A stretch of DNA of 5,692 bases from Microcoleaceae cyanobacterium UBA11344 (GTDB lineage Bacteria > Cyanobacteriota > Cyanobacteriia > Cyanobacteriales > Microcoleaceae). The stretch is from NCBI GenBank assembly GCA_003483675.1, contig DMYK01000321.1:1-5692 (forward strand), in the 5' to 3' direction. The notes under the pieces are model-generated. The model was not told where the DNA came from and searched no databases. It saw nothing but the letters and a program-made list of their open reading frames with translations. This document shows, piece by piece, positions 1 to 5,692 of the stretch (positions within the stretch are counted from its first letter, which is position 1; each line of letters opens with the position of its first letter). The position numbers were made by a program, and so were the translations under genes.

Positions 1-53
1 AGTTTTGAGTTTTGAGTTGGGAGGGGGGAGGGGGGATGAGGGGAGTGGGGGAG
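1..53. repeat. Heptamer repeat followed by a G-run tract
   Basis: Positions 1-18 hold copies of a GAGTTTT heptamer. Positions 19-51 hold five runs of three to six G (19-21, 23-28, 30-35, 40-43, 47-51) separated by one to four bases. Short tandem repeats like these are common between genes of filamentous cyanobacteria. The G-runs could form a quadruplex on the plus strand, which is the template strand for the operon. The array continues beyond the window edge. Confidence 0.6.
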
Positions 54-139
54 AAGCAAAACAGCCTGGCTTTCGATTCGTCTTTTGTTGACACTCCGCC
101 GACGCTGAGTACGGCAGATTCTTGGCTCATCGAGTCCAT
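1..139 (-). CDS. Possible start of a downstream gene, or a gene remnant (doubtful)
   Basis: A minus-strand frame starts at the ATG at 137-139, 46 nt after MFS2, and stays open to the left edge (46 codons). This ATG is the one shared with the Ebony-like start through the duplication. It reads MDSMSQESAVLSVGG, then a segment ending SKARLFCF, then low-complexity proline-rich sequence translated from the C-rich repeat strand. The ARLFCF segment faintly recalls the N-terminus of type II thioesterases (RLFCFPYAGG), but the expected following residues are missing and repeat sequence takes their place. It may be a gene truncated by the repeat, or an open frame by chance. No function can be assigned. 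Confidence 0.2.
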   Translation of the reverse strand, partial: MDSMSQESAVLSVGGVSTKDESKARLFCFSPTPLIPPPPSQLKTQN

Positions 140-1376
140 CTTTTTTAGATTTGTCTACCATAATTTAATTGTTCTTCGGAGATGTTTATTTATGAAATTG
201 CAGTTGAGTATATGTCGCAAGGGAAGCGATCGCAAATAACGCCATTACCTCAGACATGACATTTACGGTGTGTCCATCAAACAAAAAGCTAACTAGGACA
301 CTTGCTAATGAACCACCCAACATCTCCAAAAAGCCGATCGATGCGGCGGCACTACCAGCAGTATCTTCTACTGATTGAAGTGCATTATGGATAGCATTGG
401 GTGCAATTACCCCATAACAAAAGGTGTTAATTATCAGCAGAGGTAATAGTGTGAGTAACTGAGCCGCACCACTCACCGACACTACTACAAGTGCAATAGC
501 TGAGGTAGCAGCAAATACTAACCCAAAGCTAAGCAATCGTGCTGGTGGTATGCCACGAATGTTTAATATTTTACTCGTGAACAAACCAGCTACAATACCA
601 ATAGCAGTTGAGGCAAACATCAACCCATAGGTTGTTGTTGAGATCCTCAGAACATTGATCATTACAAGTGATGAACCCGCAACGTAGGCAAACATACATC
701 CAAAACTAAGCATATTGACAAGAGCATATCCAATACAAACTTGGTTACTAAGAATACGCAGATAATTTCCGATCAGCCGATGTGGTTTGATAGCATTTAG
801 ATCCCGACTTTTAATTGATTCATCAAGTCCGAGTGCAAGAGCCAGTATGAGTACCAGCCCTACTACAGCTAATAACCCATAGATAGCTCGCCAATTAGCG
901 ATCGCCAATATGCTCCCGCCAACAGTTGGTGCGATCATTGGTGCTATGGCGATCACTAGGTTAATGTTGGAGAGATGGACGCGAGCAGTAGCACCTTCAA
1001 ACAGATCGCGAACCATTGCCAACATCAGCGTCATACCAGCACCAGCACCAGCACCCTGAAAAAAGCGCCAAGCCACGAGAGCATTAATTGATGGGGCGAT
1101 CGCACAAGCAGCACTGGCAAAGGTAAAAAGTCCGCAGCCTATGAGTAAGATTGGTTTGCGCCCGTAGCGATCGGACAATGGAGCAAAGGCGAGTTGCGAT
1201 ATAGCATAGCCAGCCATAAATAGACTGAGTGTTAGTCCTACAGCCGCAGGAGAGGCATTTAGTGAAGCACCAATGGCAGGAAATGCTGGTAGTCCCATAT
1301 CTATTGATAGCGGTAGTAATGCAGCCAACACACCAAGGATTATGGTGAAGCCTAGGGATTTAGGTTTAAACTGCAT
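134..1376 (-). repeat. Direct duplication, copy 2 (MFS2, spacer and next start codon)
   Basis: This is the partner of the block at 4302-5544, in the same orientation. Its downstream end also reaches an ATGGAC (134-139), but what follows is unrelated to the Ebony-like gene. No inverted repeats, target-site duplications or transposase were seen at the edges, so it does not look like an insertion sequence. The two blocks flank the Ebony-like gene and panD. Confidence 0.93.
186..1376 (-). CDS. Bcr/CflA-family MFS efflux transporter, copy 2 (MFS2)
   Basis: This is a 396-residue paralogue of MFS1 with the same family marks and the same predicted 12-segment fold: RFFQGAGAGAGMTLMLAMVR at 104-123, RDLFEG at 123-128 and NWRAIYG at 161-167. 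It aligns to MFS1 with no gaps. Differences cluster at residues 131-180 and 201-310, while 101-130, 181-200 and 341-389 are identical. Motif A starts with Ala65 rather than the usual glycine (APLSDRYGRKP), and Asp221 of MFS1 is Asn here, so transport behaviour may differ. The ATG at 1374-1376 is five bases after the panD stop with no clear ribosome site, so translation probably depends on coupling to panD. The frame is intact, so it is likely functional; an export role for the beta-alanyl product, its precursor or another compound is inference. Confidence 0.93.
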   Translation of the reverse strand: MQFKPKSLGFTIILGVLAALLPLSIDMGLPAFPAIGASLNASPAAVGLTLSLFMAGYAISQLAFAPLSDRYGRKPILLIGCGLFTFASAACAIAPSINALVAWRFFQGAGAGAGMTLMLAMVRDLFEGATARVHLSNINLVIAIAPMIAPTVGGSILAIANWRAIYGLLAVVGLVLILALALGLDESIKSRDLNAIKPHRLIGNYLRILSNQVCIGYALVNMLSFGCMFAYVAGSSLVMINVLRISTTTYGLMFASTAIGIVAGLFTSKILNIRGIPPARLLSFGLVFAATSAIALVVVSVSGAAQLLTLLPLLIINTFCYGVIAPNAIHNALQSVEDTAGSAAASIGFLEMLGGSLASVLVSFLFDGHTVNVMSEVMALFAIASLATYTQLQFHK

Positions 1377-1381
1377 ATGAT

Positions 1382-1825
1382 CTAGCTATTGGTTGTTGCC
1401 GGTGTTTCGCTGGCATCGGAGTCAAATAGGAGTTTGCCCTGGCTGGGAGCTAAAGTTTGGGAGAAAAACTTTTTACAGCGATTGTGTTCATCGGCAATCA
1501 CCACCCGCGCCTCATGTCCAGTGCGGAATACCTCCGCGCGATCGCATTCTTCATAAGCAGCAATAATCACAAAATCTCCAGGATCGCACAAATGAGCCGC
1601 TGCACCATTCAGACAAATGACACCACTTCCTGGCTCTCCTGGCAACACGTAGGTTGACAAGCGGTTGCCATTGCTAACATTCCAAATTTCCACCTCCTGC
1701 AAAGGCAGAATTCCCACCTTATCGATCAATTCACTGTCAATGGTGACGCTGCCGACATAATTAACATTTGCATCCGTTACGCGCACATTATGTAACTTGG
1801 CGTGCATCAGTCTAATTCGAGCCAT
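1382..1825 (-). CDS. panD: Aspartate 1-decarboxylase (PanD), pyruvoyl-dependent
   Basis: PanD converts L-aspartate to beta-alanine and CO2, normally for pantothenate and CoA. The proenzyme cleaves itself at Gly-Ser to form a pyruvoyl group. Here Gly25-Ser26 sits in NYVGSVTID, and active-site residues equivalent to the E. coli enzyme are present: Lys10, Tyr23, Arg55 and Tyr59 in [12 protein letters not shown], and Asn73 in NGAAAH. The 147-residue protein is about 20 residues longer than the E. coli one, with an unremarkable polar C-terminal tail. The ATG at 1823-1825 is chosen because homology begins there and AGGAGA lies six bases upstream; a frame open further back to 1963 overlaps the Ebony-like gene and is not homologous. 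It follows the Ebony-like stop by 19 nt and precedes MFS2 by 5 nt. Its position suggests it feeds beta-alanine to the synthetase; whether it is also the housekeeping copy cannot be seen here. Confidence 0.96.
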   Translation of the reverse strand: MARIRLMHAKLHNVRVTDANVNYVGSVTIDSELIDKVGILPLQEVEIWNVSNGNRLSTYVLPGEPGSGVICLNGAAAHLCDPGDFVIIAAYEECDRAEVFRTGHEARVVIADEHNRCKKFFSQTLAPSQGKLLFDSDASETPATTNS

Positions 1826-1831
1826 TATTTT

Positions 1832-1837
1832 TCTCCT
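1832..1837 (-). promoter_or_regulatory. Strong ribosome binding site of panD
   Basis: The minus strand reads AGGAGA six bases before the ATG at 1823-1825, inside the 19-nt gap after the Ebony-like stop codon. It is the best Shine-Dalgarno match in the window and fixes the panD start. It suggests that panD is translated well relative to the synthetase, whose own start has only an A-rich leader. Confidence 0.8.
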
Positions 1838-1844
1838 GTATATG

Positions 1845-4307
1845 TCAATGGAATGATTGTTTTTCAAGGACTTTTTCAAACAGCACTGCTTCTTTATGAG
1901 GATCGACAACATTGGAAAAAAGTCGCTTGTTCTCAAACTCAAAAGACTCGTACTGCACGGCATATCTTCGTTGATATCCCAACTCTTGAGCGATATAGCT
2001 TGTAACTGAATGGGTACAAGTTGTCACAGCCCGCTTGTAATTCAAACTTGCTGCTACTTCCAGTACCTTCTTTTCCAAAGCTAAGATAATAGCAGTACCT
2101 TCGACATGGGAAGACGTACCAGACATAAATACATGGACAATCTCTCCTACTTTCACCTCCCCGTAACTTTTGACATACAGTTGATCTAGAGAATCCAAGA
2201 GCGCAAAAATTGGATTCAAGAACTCAGGTATCTCAAATTCCCCCGTCAGGGAACTAGCAAAATCTTCACTCAAACAAAATCCAATCACATTTCGAGAAAT
2301 TCGATGCAACGCCACGAAGGATAAATTATCGGACAGGCAGTTTGTACAAATTTTTTCCGAAAATATATTAAAATCTTCTTTCTGAAGACCCAAGCTAACT
2401 CCCAAGGGTTCTCTTGAGGTGAAGGATTCGCTGACTAATTCCACAGTCTGTTCTAAATATTGCTCCTCGAACGCAACGATTTCAAAATCATTCAAGCACA
2501 CTTCAACTACTAGAGATGGTTTTTCCTGTTTGTATTCGTCGAAAAGCTTTGCTAAAGATGCGAGGGACGACTCATTGACAAAGTTGGAAAGGGGAATGCG
2601 TACCTTAAATTCCTGGTTCAGTTTTTCTAGGAAAGATACAACAGACAAAGAGTCTCCACCCAGAAGAAAGAAATCATCGTCTCTGCTAACAGGTGAAACA
2701 CGAAACATATTCTGCCAAATTGGATCTAGCAACTTTTCTGTTTCGGTTTGAGGTAGCTTTTCAGAATCTATGACTCTGAACCTCCACCCACTCATGCCAG
2801 ATAAGGCTTGGCGATCGACTTTACCGTTGGGAGTCAGGGGCAGTTCATCTACAGCAATGATTCTCGCAGGCACCATATAATGGGGCAGTTGAGAAAGGGC
2901 ATACTGTTTCATTGCATCCACATTAACTGTCGAAGGAGCAACAAACGCCACTAGCTGTTTTATTTCCGATGTTTCCTCGTTTTCTTGAACGATAACGGTG
3001 ACATTGGAGATTTCTGGGTGGAAATGCGCTAAGACTTTTTCAATCTCCTCTAGCTCTACTCGAAATCCCCGAATTTTTACTTGATTGTCAACTCGACCGA
3101 TATAATACAGTACGCCATTATTGTCTCTTGTTACTAAGTCTCCTGTTTTGAAGAGAATACCGTTGCTATAAAATGGGTTGGGAATGAATCGCGCTTTGGT
3201 TTCTTGAGGCTTTCTGTGGTATCCCCGTGCTAACACAATACCTCCCACCCACAATTCGCCTACTTCGTCTGGTAAAACTGGCTGCAAATTCTCGTCTAAG
3301 ATGTGAATTTCGGCATTGAGGATGGGTTGACCTATCGGCACATCCCGTTCTATGTTTCCTATATCTCCAGCAAATTCAGCCCAAGTGACATCACCTGCTA
3401 CTTCGGTACTTCCGTAGAGATTCAGTAAAATCCCTTCAGGCACATTTGCTCTGAATTTATGTAAAAGATTTCGCGTTAATTGCTCTCCGCTTACTGTCCA
3501 AATTTTCAGATCGGGAAGGACTTCCCCTAAATTTGGGCGAGTGTTGAGCAATGCTTTTAGCAATGATGGGACAAGGATAATGCGAGTCACCTTTGCATCA
3601 TGAAGGAAGCCAATCATTTCTTCATGATTGGCACTTGAGAAGTGGGGAAGAATCACGACTTTTATTCCTTTGAGCAATGCCCCAAAAATCTCCCAAACCG
3701 AGTCCACAAAGTTGAGGGTGGTTTTGTGGCAGCACACTGCGTCAGAGGTAAAAGGGTACTGATTCCACATCCAAATGCAGCGATTAACAGTGGCTCGATG
3801 AATGCCACAAACGCCTTTAGGCGTGCCGGTGCTGCCAGAGGTGTACAAAATGTACATTAAGGCATCGGGGGTGATGGGAATGTCTGGGTTGCTGCTGTCT
3901 TGTTGCGATAAAGATTCGTCGTCTACTAACACAATTCTTCCTGCAAAGGGGGGAAGGGTATGCAGCAGGGACTTTTCTGTTATCAGCACTCCACAGCCGG
4001 AGTCTTCAATAATGTACTGTTTTCTGGCTTCTGGGTAGTCGGGATCTACGGGGACGTAAGCGCCACCTGCTTTTAAGATTCCCAGAATAGCGACTACTGC
4101 GAATGGCGATCGTCGCAAGCAGATGCCCACTGGGATTTCTAAAGCCACCCCAAGGGAGCGCAGCGCGTTTGCAAGCTGGTTCGCTCGATCGTTCACTATT
4201 GAGTAAGTGAACTTTCTGTCTCCCATTACCAGGGCGATTTTTTCCGGGGTTTTGGATGCCTGTTCTTGAAAGAGATGGTGAATGCAATGGTTTGATAGAC
4301 TGTCCAT
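1845..4307 (-). CDS. Ebony-like A-T-GNAT synthetase, predicted beta-alanyl-amine synthase
   Basis: The protein has 820 residues from the ATG at 4305-4307. A longer in-frame start at 4403 would run back through the end of MFS1, and residues before MDSLSN look like translated spacer. The adenylation domain (about 10-505) shows [13 protein letters not shown] (80-92), [12 protein letters not shown] (155-166), LYGSTEV (297-303), GELWVGG (350-356), KTGDL (387-391), [20 protein letters not shown] (404-423) and NGKVDR with catalytic Lys496. A carrier domain follows: [11 protein letters not shown], phosphopantetheine Ser553. Residues about 605-800 resemble arylalkylamine N-acetyltransferases (EPLGVSLGL at 633-641, IGFCLS at 675-680, [16 protein letters not shown] at 771-786). 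There is no condensation, thioesterase or reductase domain. This order and length match insect Ebony, which joins beta-alanine to dopamine or histamine. My hand-read specificity residues (V-D-W-I-T-S-L-G-D-K) and the adjacent panD favour beta-alanine. A phosphopantetheinyl transferase must act in trans. The acceptor amine is unknown. The ribosome site is weak (A-rich only). Confidence 0.9.
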   Translation of the reverse strand: MDSLSNHCIHHLFQEQASKTPEKIALVMGDRKFTYSIVNDRANQLANALRSLGVALEIPVGICLRRSPFAVVAILGILKAGGAYVPVDPDYPEARKQYIIEDSGCGVLITEKSLLHTLPPFAGRIVLVDDESLSQQDSSNPDIPITPDALMYILYTSGSTGTPKGVCGIHRATVNRCIWMWNQYPFTSDAVCCHKTTLNFVDSVWEIFGALLKGIKVVILPHFSSANHEEMIGFLHDAKVTRIILVPSLLKALLNTRPNLGEVLPDLKIWTVSGEQLTRNLLHKFRANVPEGILLNLYGSTEVAGDVTWAEFAGDIGNIERDVPIGQPILNAEIHILDENLQPVLPDEVGELWVGGIVLARGYHRKPQETKARFIPNPFYSNGILFKTGDLVTRDNNGVLYYIGRVDNQVKIRGFRVELEEIEKVLAHFHPEISNVTVIVQENEETSEIKQLVAFVAPSTVNVDAMKQYALSQLPHYMVPARIIAVDELPLTPNGKVDRQALSGMSGWRFRVIDSEKLPQTETEKLLDPIWQNMFRVSPVSRDDDFFLLGGDSLSVVSFLEKLNQEFKVRIPLSNFVNESSLASLAKLFDEYKQEKPSLVVEVCLNDFEIVAFEEQYLEQTVELVSESFTSREPLGVSLGLQKEDFNIFSEKICTNCLSDNLSFVALHRISRNVIGFCLSEDFASSLTGEFEIPEFLNPIFALLDSLDQLYVKSYGEVKVGEIVHVFMSGTSSHVEGTAIILALEKKVLEVAASLNYKRAVTTCTHSVTSYIAQELGYQRRYAVQYESFEFENKRLFSNVVDPHKEAVLFEKVLEKQSFH

Positions 4308-5544
4308 CTTTTTTAGATTTCCATACCACAATTTAATTGTTTTTCGGAGATGTTTATTTGTTAAATCGCACTTGACTATATGTCGCAAGGGAAGCGATCG
4401 CAAATAACGCCATTACCTCAGACATGACATTTACGGTGTGTCCATCAAACAAAAAGCTAACTAGGACACTTGCTAAGGAACCACCCAACATCTCCAAAAA
4501 GCCGATCGATGCGGCGGCACTACCAGCAGTATCTTCTACTGATTCAAGTGCATGATGGATAGCATTAGGTGCGATTAGCCCATAACAAAAGGTGTTAATT
4601 ATCAGCAGAGGTAATAGTGTAAGTAACTGAGCAGCACCAGTCATCGAAACTAATACAAGTGTAATCGCTGAGGTGGCAGAAATTACCAACCCAAAGCCAA
4701 GCAATCGTGATGATGGTACACCACGATTGTTCAGTAGTCCACTCAGAAAAGATCCAGCTACAATACCAATACCAGTTAAAGCAAAGATCAACCCATAAGT
4801 TGTTGTTGATATACCTAGAACATTGATCATTACAAGTGATGAAGCTGCAACGTAAGCAAACAGACATCCAAAACTGAGTGCATCGACAAGAGCATATCCA
4901 ATAAAAACTCGGTTATTAAGAACACGCAGATAATTTCCGATTAGCCGATGTGGTTTGATAGCATTTAGATCCCGACTTTTAATTGACTCATCCAGTCCGA
5001 GTGCAATAGCTAGTAAAAGTATCAGCCCTCCTACAGCTAATAACCCATAGATAGATCGCCAATTAGCGATCGCCAATATTCCCACACCAATTGTTGGTGC
5101 AATGATTGGTGCTATGTTGATCGCTAGACTAATATAGGAAAGTTGGACGCGAGCAGTAGCACCTTCAAACAGATCGCGAACCATTGCCAGCATCAGCGTC
5201 ATACCAGCACCAGCACCGGCACCCTGAAAAAAACGCCAAGCCACGAGGGAATTAATTGATGGGGCGATCGCACAAGCAGCACTAGCAAAGGCAAAGAGTC
5301 CGCAACCTGCGAGTAAGACCGGTTTTCGCCCGTAGCGATCGGACAATGGACCAAAGGCGAGTTGCGATATAGCATAGCCAGCCATAAATAGACTGAGTGT
5401 TAGTCCTACAGCAGCAGGAGAGGCATTTAGTGAAGTACCAATGGCAGGAAATGCTGGTAATCCCATATCTATTGATAGCGGTAGCAGTGCAGCCAGTACG
5501 CCAAGGATTATGGTGAAGCCTAGGTCGTTAGGTTTAAACTTCAT
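4302..5544 (-). repeat. Direct duplication, copy 1 (MFS1, spacer and next start codon)
   Basis: This 1,243-bp block aligns with 134-1376 at a constant offset of 4,168 with no gaps. It runs from the first base of the MFS start codon through the whole gene and the 46-bp spacer to the first six coding bases (ATGGAC) of the Ebony-like gene. Similarity stops abruptly at both ends. The spacers match at 41 of 46 positions, about as well as the coding part. Confidence 0.93.
4354..5544 (-). CDS. Bcr/CflA-family MFS efflux transporter, copy 1 (MFS1)
   Basis: This 396-residue inner-membrane protein should have 12 transmembrane segments and act as a proton-driven exporter of small molecules. Family marks seen are: PAFPAIGTSLNASPAAVGLT near residues 30-49; the MFS motif A GPLSDRYGRKP at 65-75 in the loop between TM2 and TM3; RFFQGAGAGAGMTLMLAMVR at 104-123; RDLFEG at 123-128; and NWRSIYG at 161-167. 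These are typical of the Bcr/CflA drug-efflux group, and the length fits. The ATG at 5542-5544 has an AAGG ribosome site six bases upstream and overlaps the preceding gene by 11 nt. Its place in front of the Ebony-like gene suggests it exports the pathway product, but the substrate is inferred only. It is about 86% identical to MFS2 (57 differences over 396 residues by hand count), and MFS1 keeps the canonical first glycine of motif A. Confidence 0.93.
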   Translation of the reverse strand: MKFKPNDLGFTIILGVLAALLPLSIDMGLPAFPAIGTSLNASPAAVGLTLSLFMAGYAISQLAFGPLSDRYGRKPVLLAGCGLFAFASAACAIAPSINSLVAWRFFQGAGAGAGMTLMLAMVRDLFEGATARVQLSYISLAINIAPIIAPTIGVGILAIANWRSIYGLLAVGGLILLLAIALGLDESIKSRDLNAIKPHRLIGNYLRVLNNRVFIGYALVDALSFGCLFAYVAASSLVMINVLGISTTTYGLIFALTGIGIVAGSFLSGLLNNRGVPSSRLLGFGLVISATSAITLVLVSMTGAAQLLTLLPLLIINTFCYGLIAPNAIHHALESVEDTAGSAAASIGFLEMLGGSLASVLVSFLFDGHTVNVMSEVMALFAIASLATYSQVRFNK

Positions 5545-5692
5545 GCATCACCTTAGTCGTTACTAAGTCAAGTGTTTGCCAAATACTATCTATCCAATCT
5601 AAATGTTCCGGTTTCATCAAACAAGAACGCAGACAGGTAATAGATTCTTGATCCCAATTGATTCCTTCTCCAGTCTCTAGAAATAGCTCTTT
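5534..5692 (-). CDS. C-terminus of an upstream gene, possibly a group II PLP-dependent amino-acid decarboxylase (partial)
   Basis: An open frame enters from the right edge and codes for 52 residues before a TAA at 5534-5536. Its start lies outside the window. The segment LRSCLMKPEHLDWIDSIW resembles the C-terminal end of group II PLP decarboxylases (aromatic amino acid, histidine and archaeal tyrosine/aspartate decarboxylases), which end with an LR/IR beta strand, a short loop and a helix of the type HVDSLW. The catalytic lysine and PLP site would be far upstream and are not visible, so this rests on one short motif compared from memory. The frame overlaps the MFS1 start by 11 nt, implying translational coupling. 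If the call is right, the enzyme would make an amine by decarboxylating an amino acid, which fits the acceptor needed by the Ebony-like synthetase downstream. The reading frame itself is much surer than the family. Confidence 0.5.
   Translation of the reverse strand, partial: KELFLETGEGINWDQESITCLRSCLMKPEHLDWIDSIWQTLDLVTTKVMHEV
5551..5554 (-). promoter_or_regulatory. Ribosome binding site of MFS1
   Basis: The minus strand reads AAGG six bases before the ATG at 5542-5544. The site lies inside the coding end of the upstream gene. It supports this ATG over the out-of-frame ATG at 5546-5548, which is closer to the site. Confidence 0.55.

Noticed and set aside
12..239. A 75-codon plus-strand frame at the left edge, and other plus-strand frames at 1457-1657, 1802-2005, 2419-2751, 3642-3860 and 3802-4038.
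   Set aside because: All are antisense to well-supported genes or to repeat sequence. They show no domain motifs or credible ribosome sites.
134..1376. The duplicated exporter block as an insertion sequence or composite transposon end.
   Set aside because: The only gene in the block is a transporter, and no terminal inverted repeats, target duplications or transposase are visible at either edge.
1826..1963. An extended PanD start 46 residues upstream.
   Set aside because: The extension overlaps the 3' end of the Ebony-like gene and has no PanD similarity, while the ATG at 1823-1825 has a strong ribosome site and begins the conserved [12 protein letters not shown] segment.
4006..4329. A 107-codon minus-strand frame inside the start of the Ebony-like gene.
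   Set aside because: It lies in another frame of a clearly conserved adenylation domain. Its translation is rich in Arg, Ser and Pro with no recognisable motif, so it is a shadow frame.
4329..4339. A small palindrome (CAATT-T-AATTG) in the spacer after MFS1, considered as an operator or terminator.
   Set aside because: It is short and AT-rich, has no following T-run in the direction of transcription, and its first base is not kept in the copy-2 spacer.
4308..4403. An in-frame upstream extension of the Ebony-like gene (32 extra residues from an ATG at 4401-4403).
   Set aside because: It would overlap the MFS1 coding end by 50 bases. The residues before MDSLSN do not resemble an adenylation-domain N-terminus, and the ATG at 4305-4307 lies at the normal distance from the first A-domain motifs.
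1..5692. CRISPR arrays, tRNA or rRNA genes and riboswitches.
   Set aside because: I saw no regularly spaced repeats beyond the edge heptamers, no cloverleaf sequence and no conserved leader, and the spacers inside the operon are too short to hold a riboswitch.

Overview
The window looks cyanobacterial. The palindrome GCGATCGC (HIP1, over-represented in many cyanobacterial genomes) occurs seven times, at about 226, 898, 1096, 1538, 4394, 5066 and 5264. A low-complexity heptamer and G-run repeat of the kind common between genes in filamentous cyanobacteria lies at the left edge. Genus cannot be fixed from sequence alone.

Every credible gene is on the minus strand, so transcription runs from right to left. 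The order is: the 3' end of an unidentified gene whose C-terminus resembles a group II PLP-dependent amino-acid decarboxylase (5534-5692, cut by the window edge); a Bcr/CflA-type MFS exporter (MFS1, 4354-5544); a stand-alone adenylation-thiolation-GNAT protein of about 820 residues with the architecture of insect Ebony (1845-4307); a pyruvoyl aspartate 1-decarboxylase, PanD (1382-1825); and a second Bcr/CflA exporter (MFS2, 186-1376). A short, doubtful open frame runs off the left edge (1-139). The junctions are an 11-nt overlap and gaps of 46, 19 and 5 nt, which is what an operon looks like.

The genes form a coherent proposed pathway. PanD makes beta-alanine from aspartate. The adenylation domain carries, by my hand alignment, the specificity residues V-D-W-I-T-S-L-G-D-K. 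These closely resemble the beta-alanine codes I recall, including the shift of the key Asp by one position. The carrier domain would hold beta-alanine as a thioester, and the C-terminal domain, related to arylalkylamine N-acyltransferases, would transfer it to an amine. If the upstream gene really is a decarboxylase, it could supply that amine, and the exporters could remove the product. This would be a bacterial counterpart of the insect Ebony system (beta-alanyl-dopamine, beta-alanyl-histamine) with its aspartate decarboxylase built into the same operon. The amine is unknown.

The two exporters lie in a 1,243-bp direct duplication (134-1376 and 4302-5544, constant offset 4,168) that aligns without gaps and includes the downstream spacer and the next start codon. 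The proteins are about 86% identical, but identity is very uneven: one 168-bp stretch has a single mismatch, which suggests gene conversion between copies. Recombination between the copies would delete the Ebony-like gene and panD.
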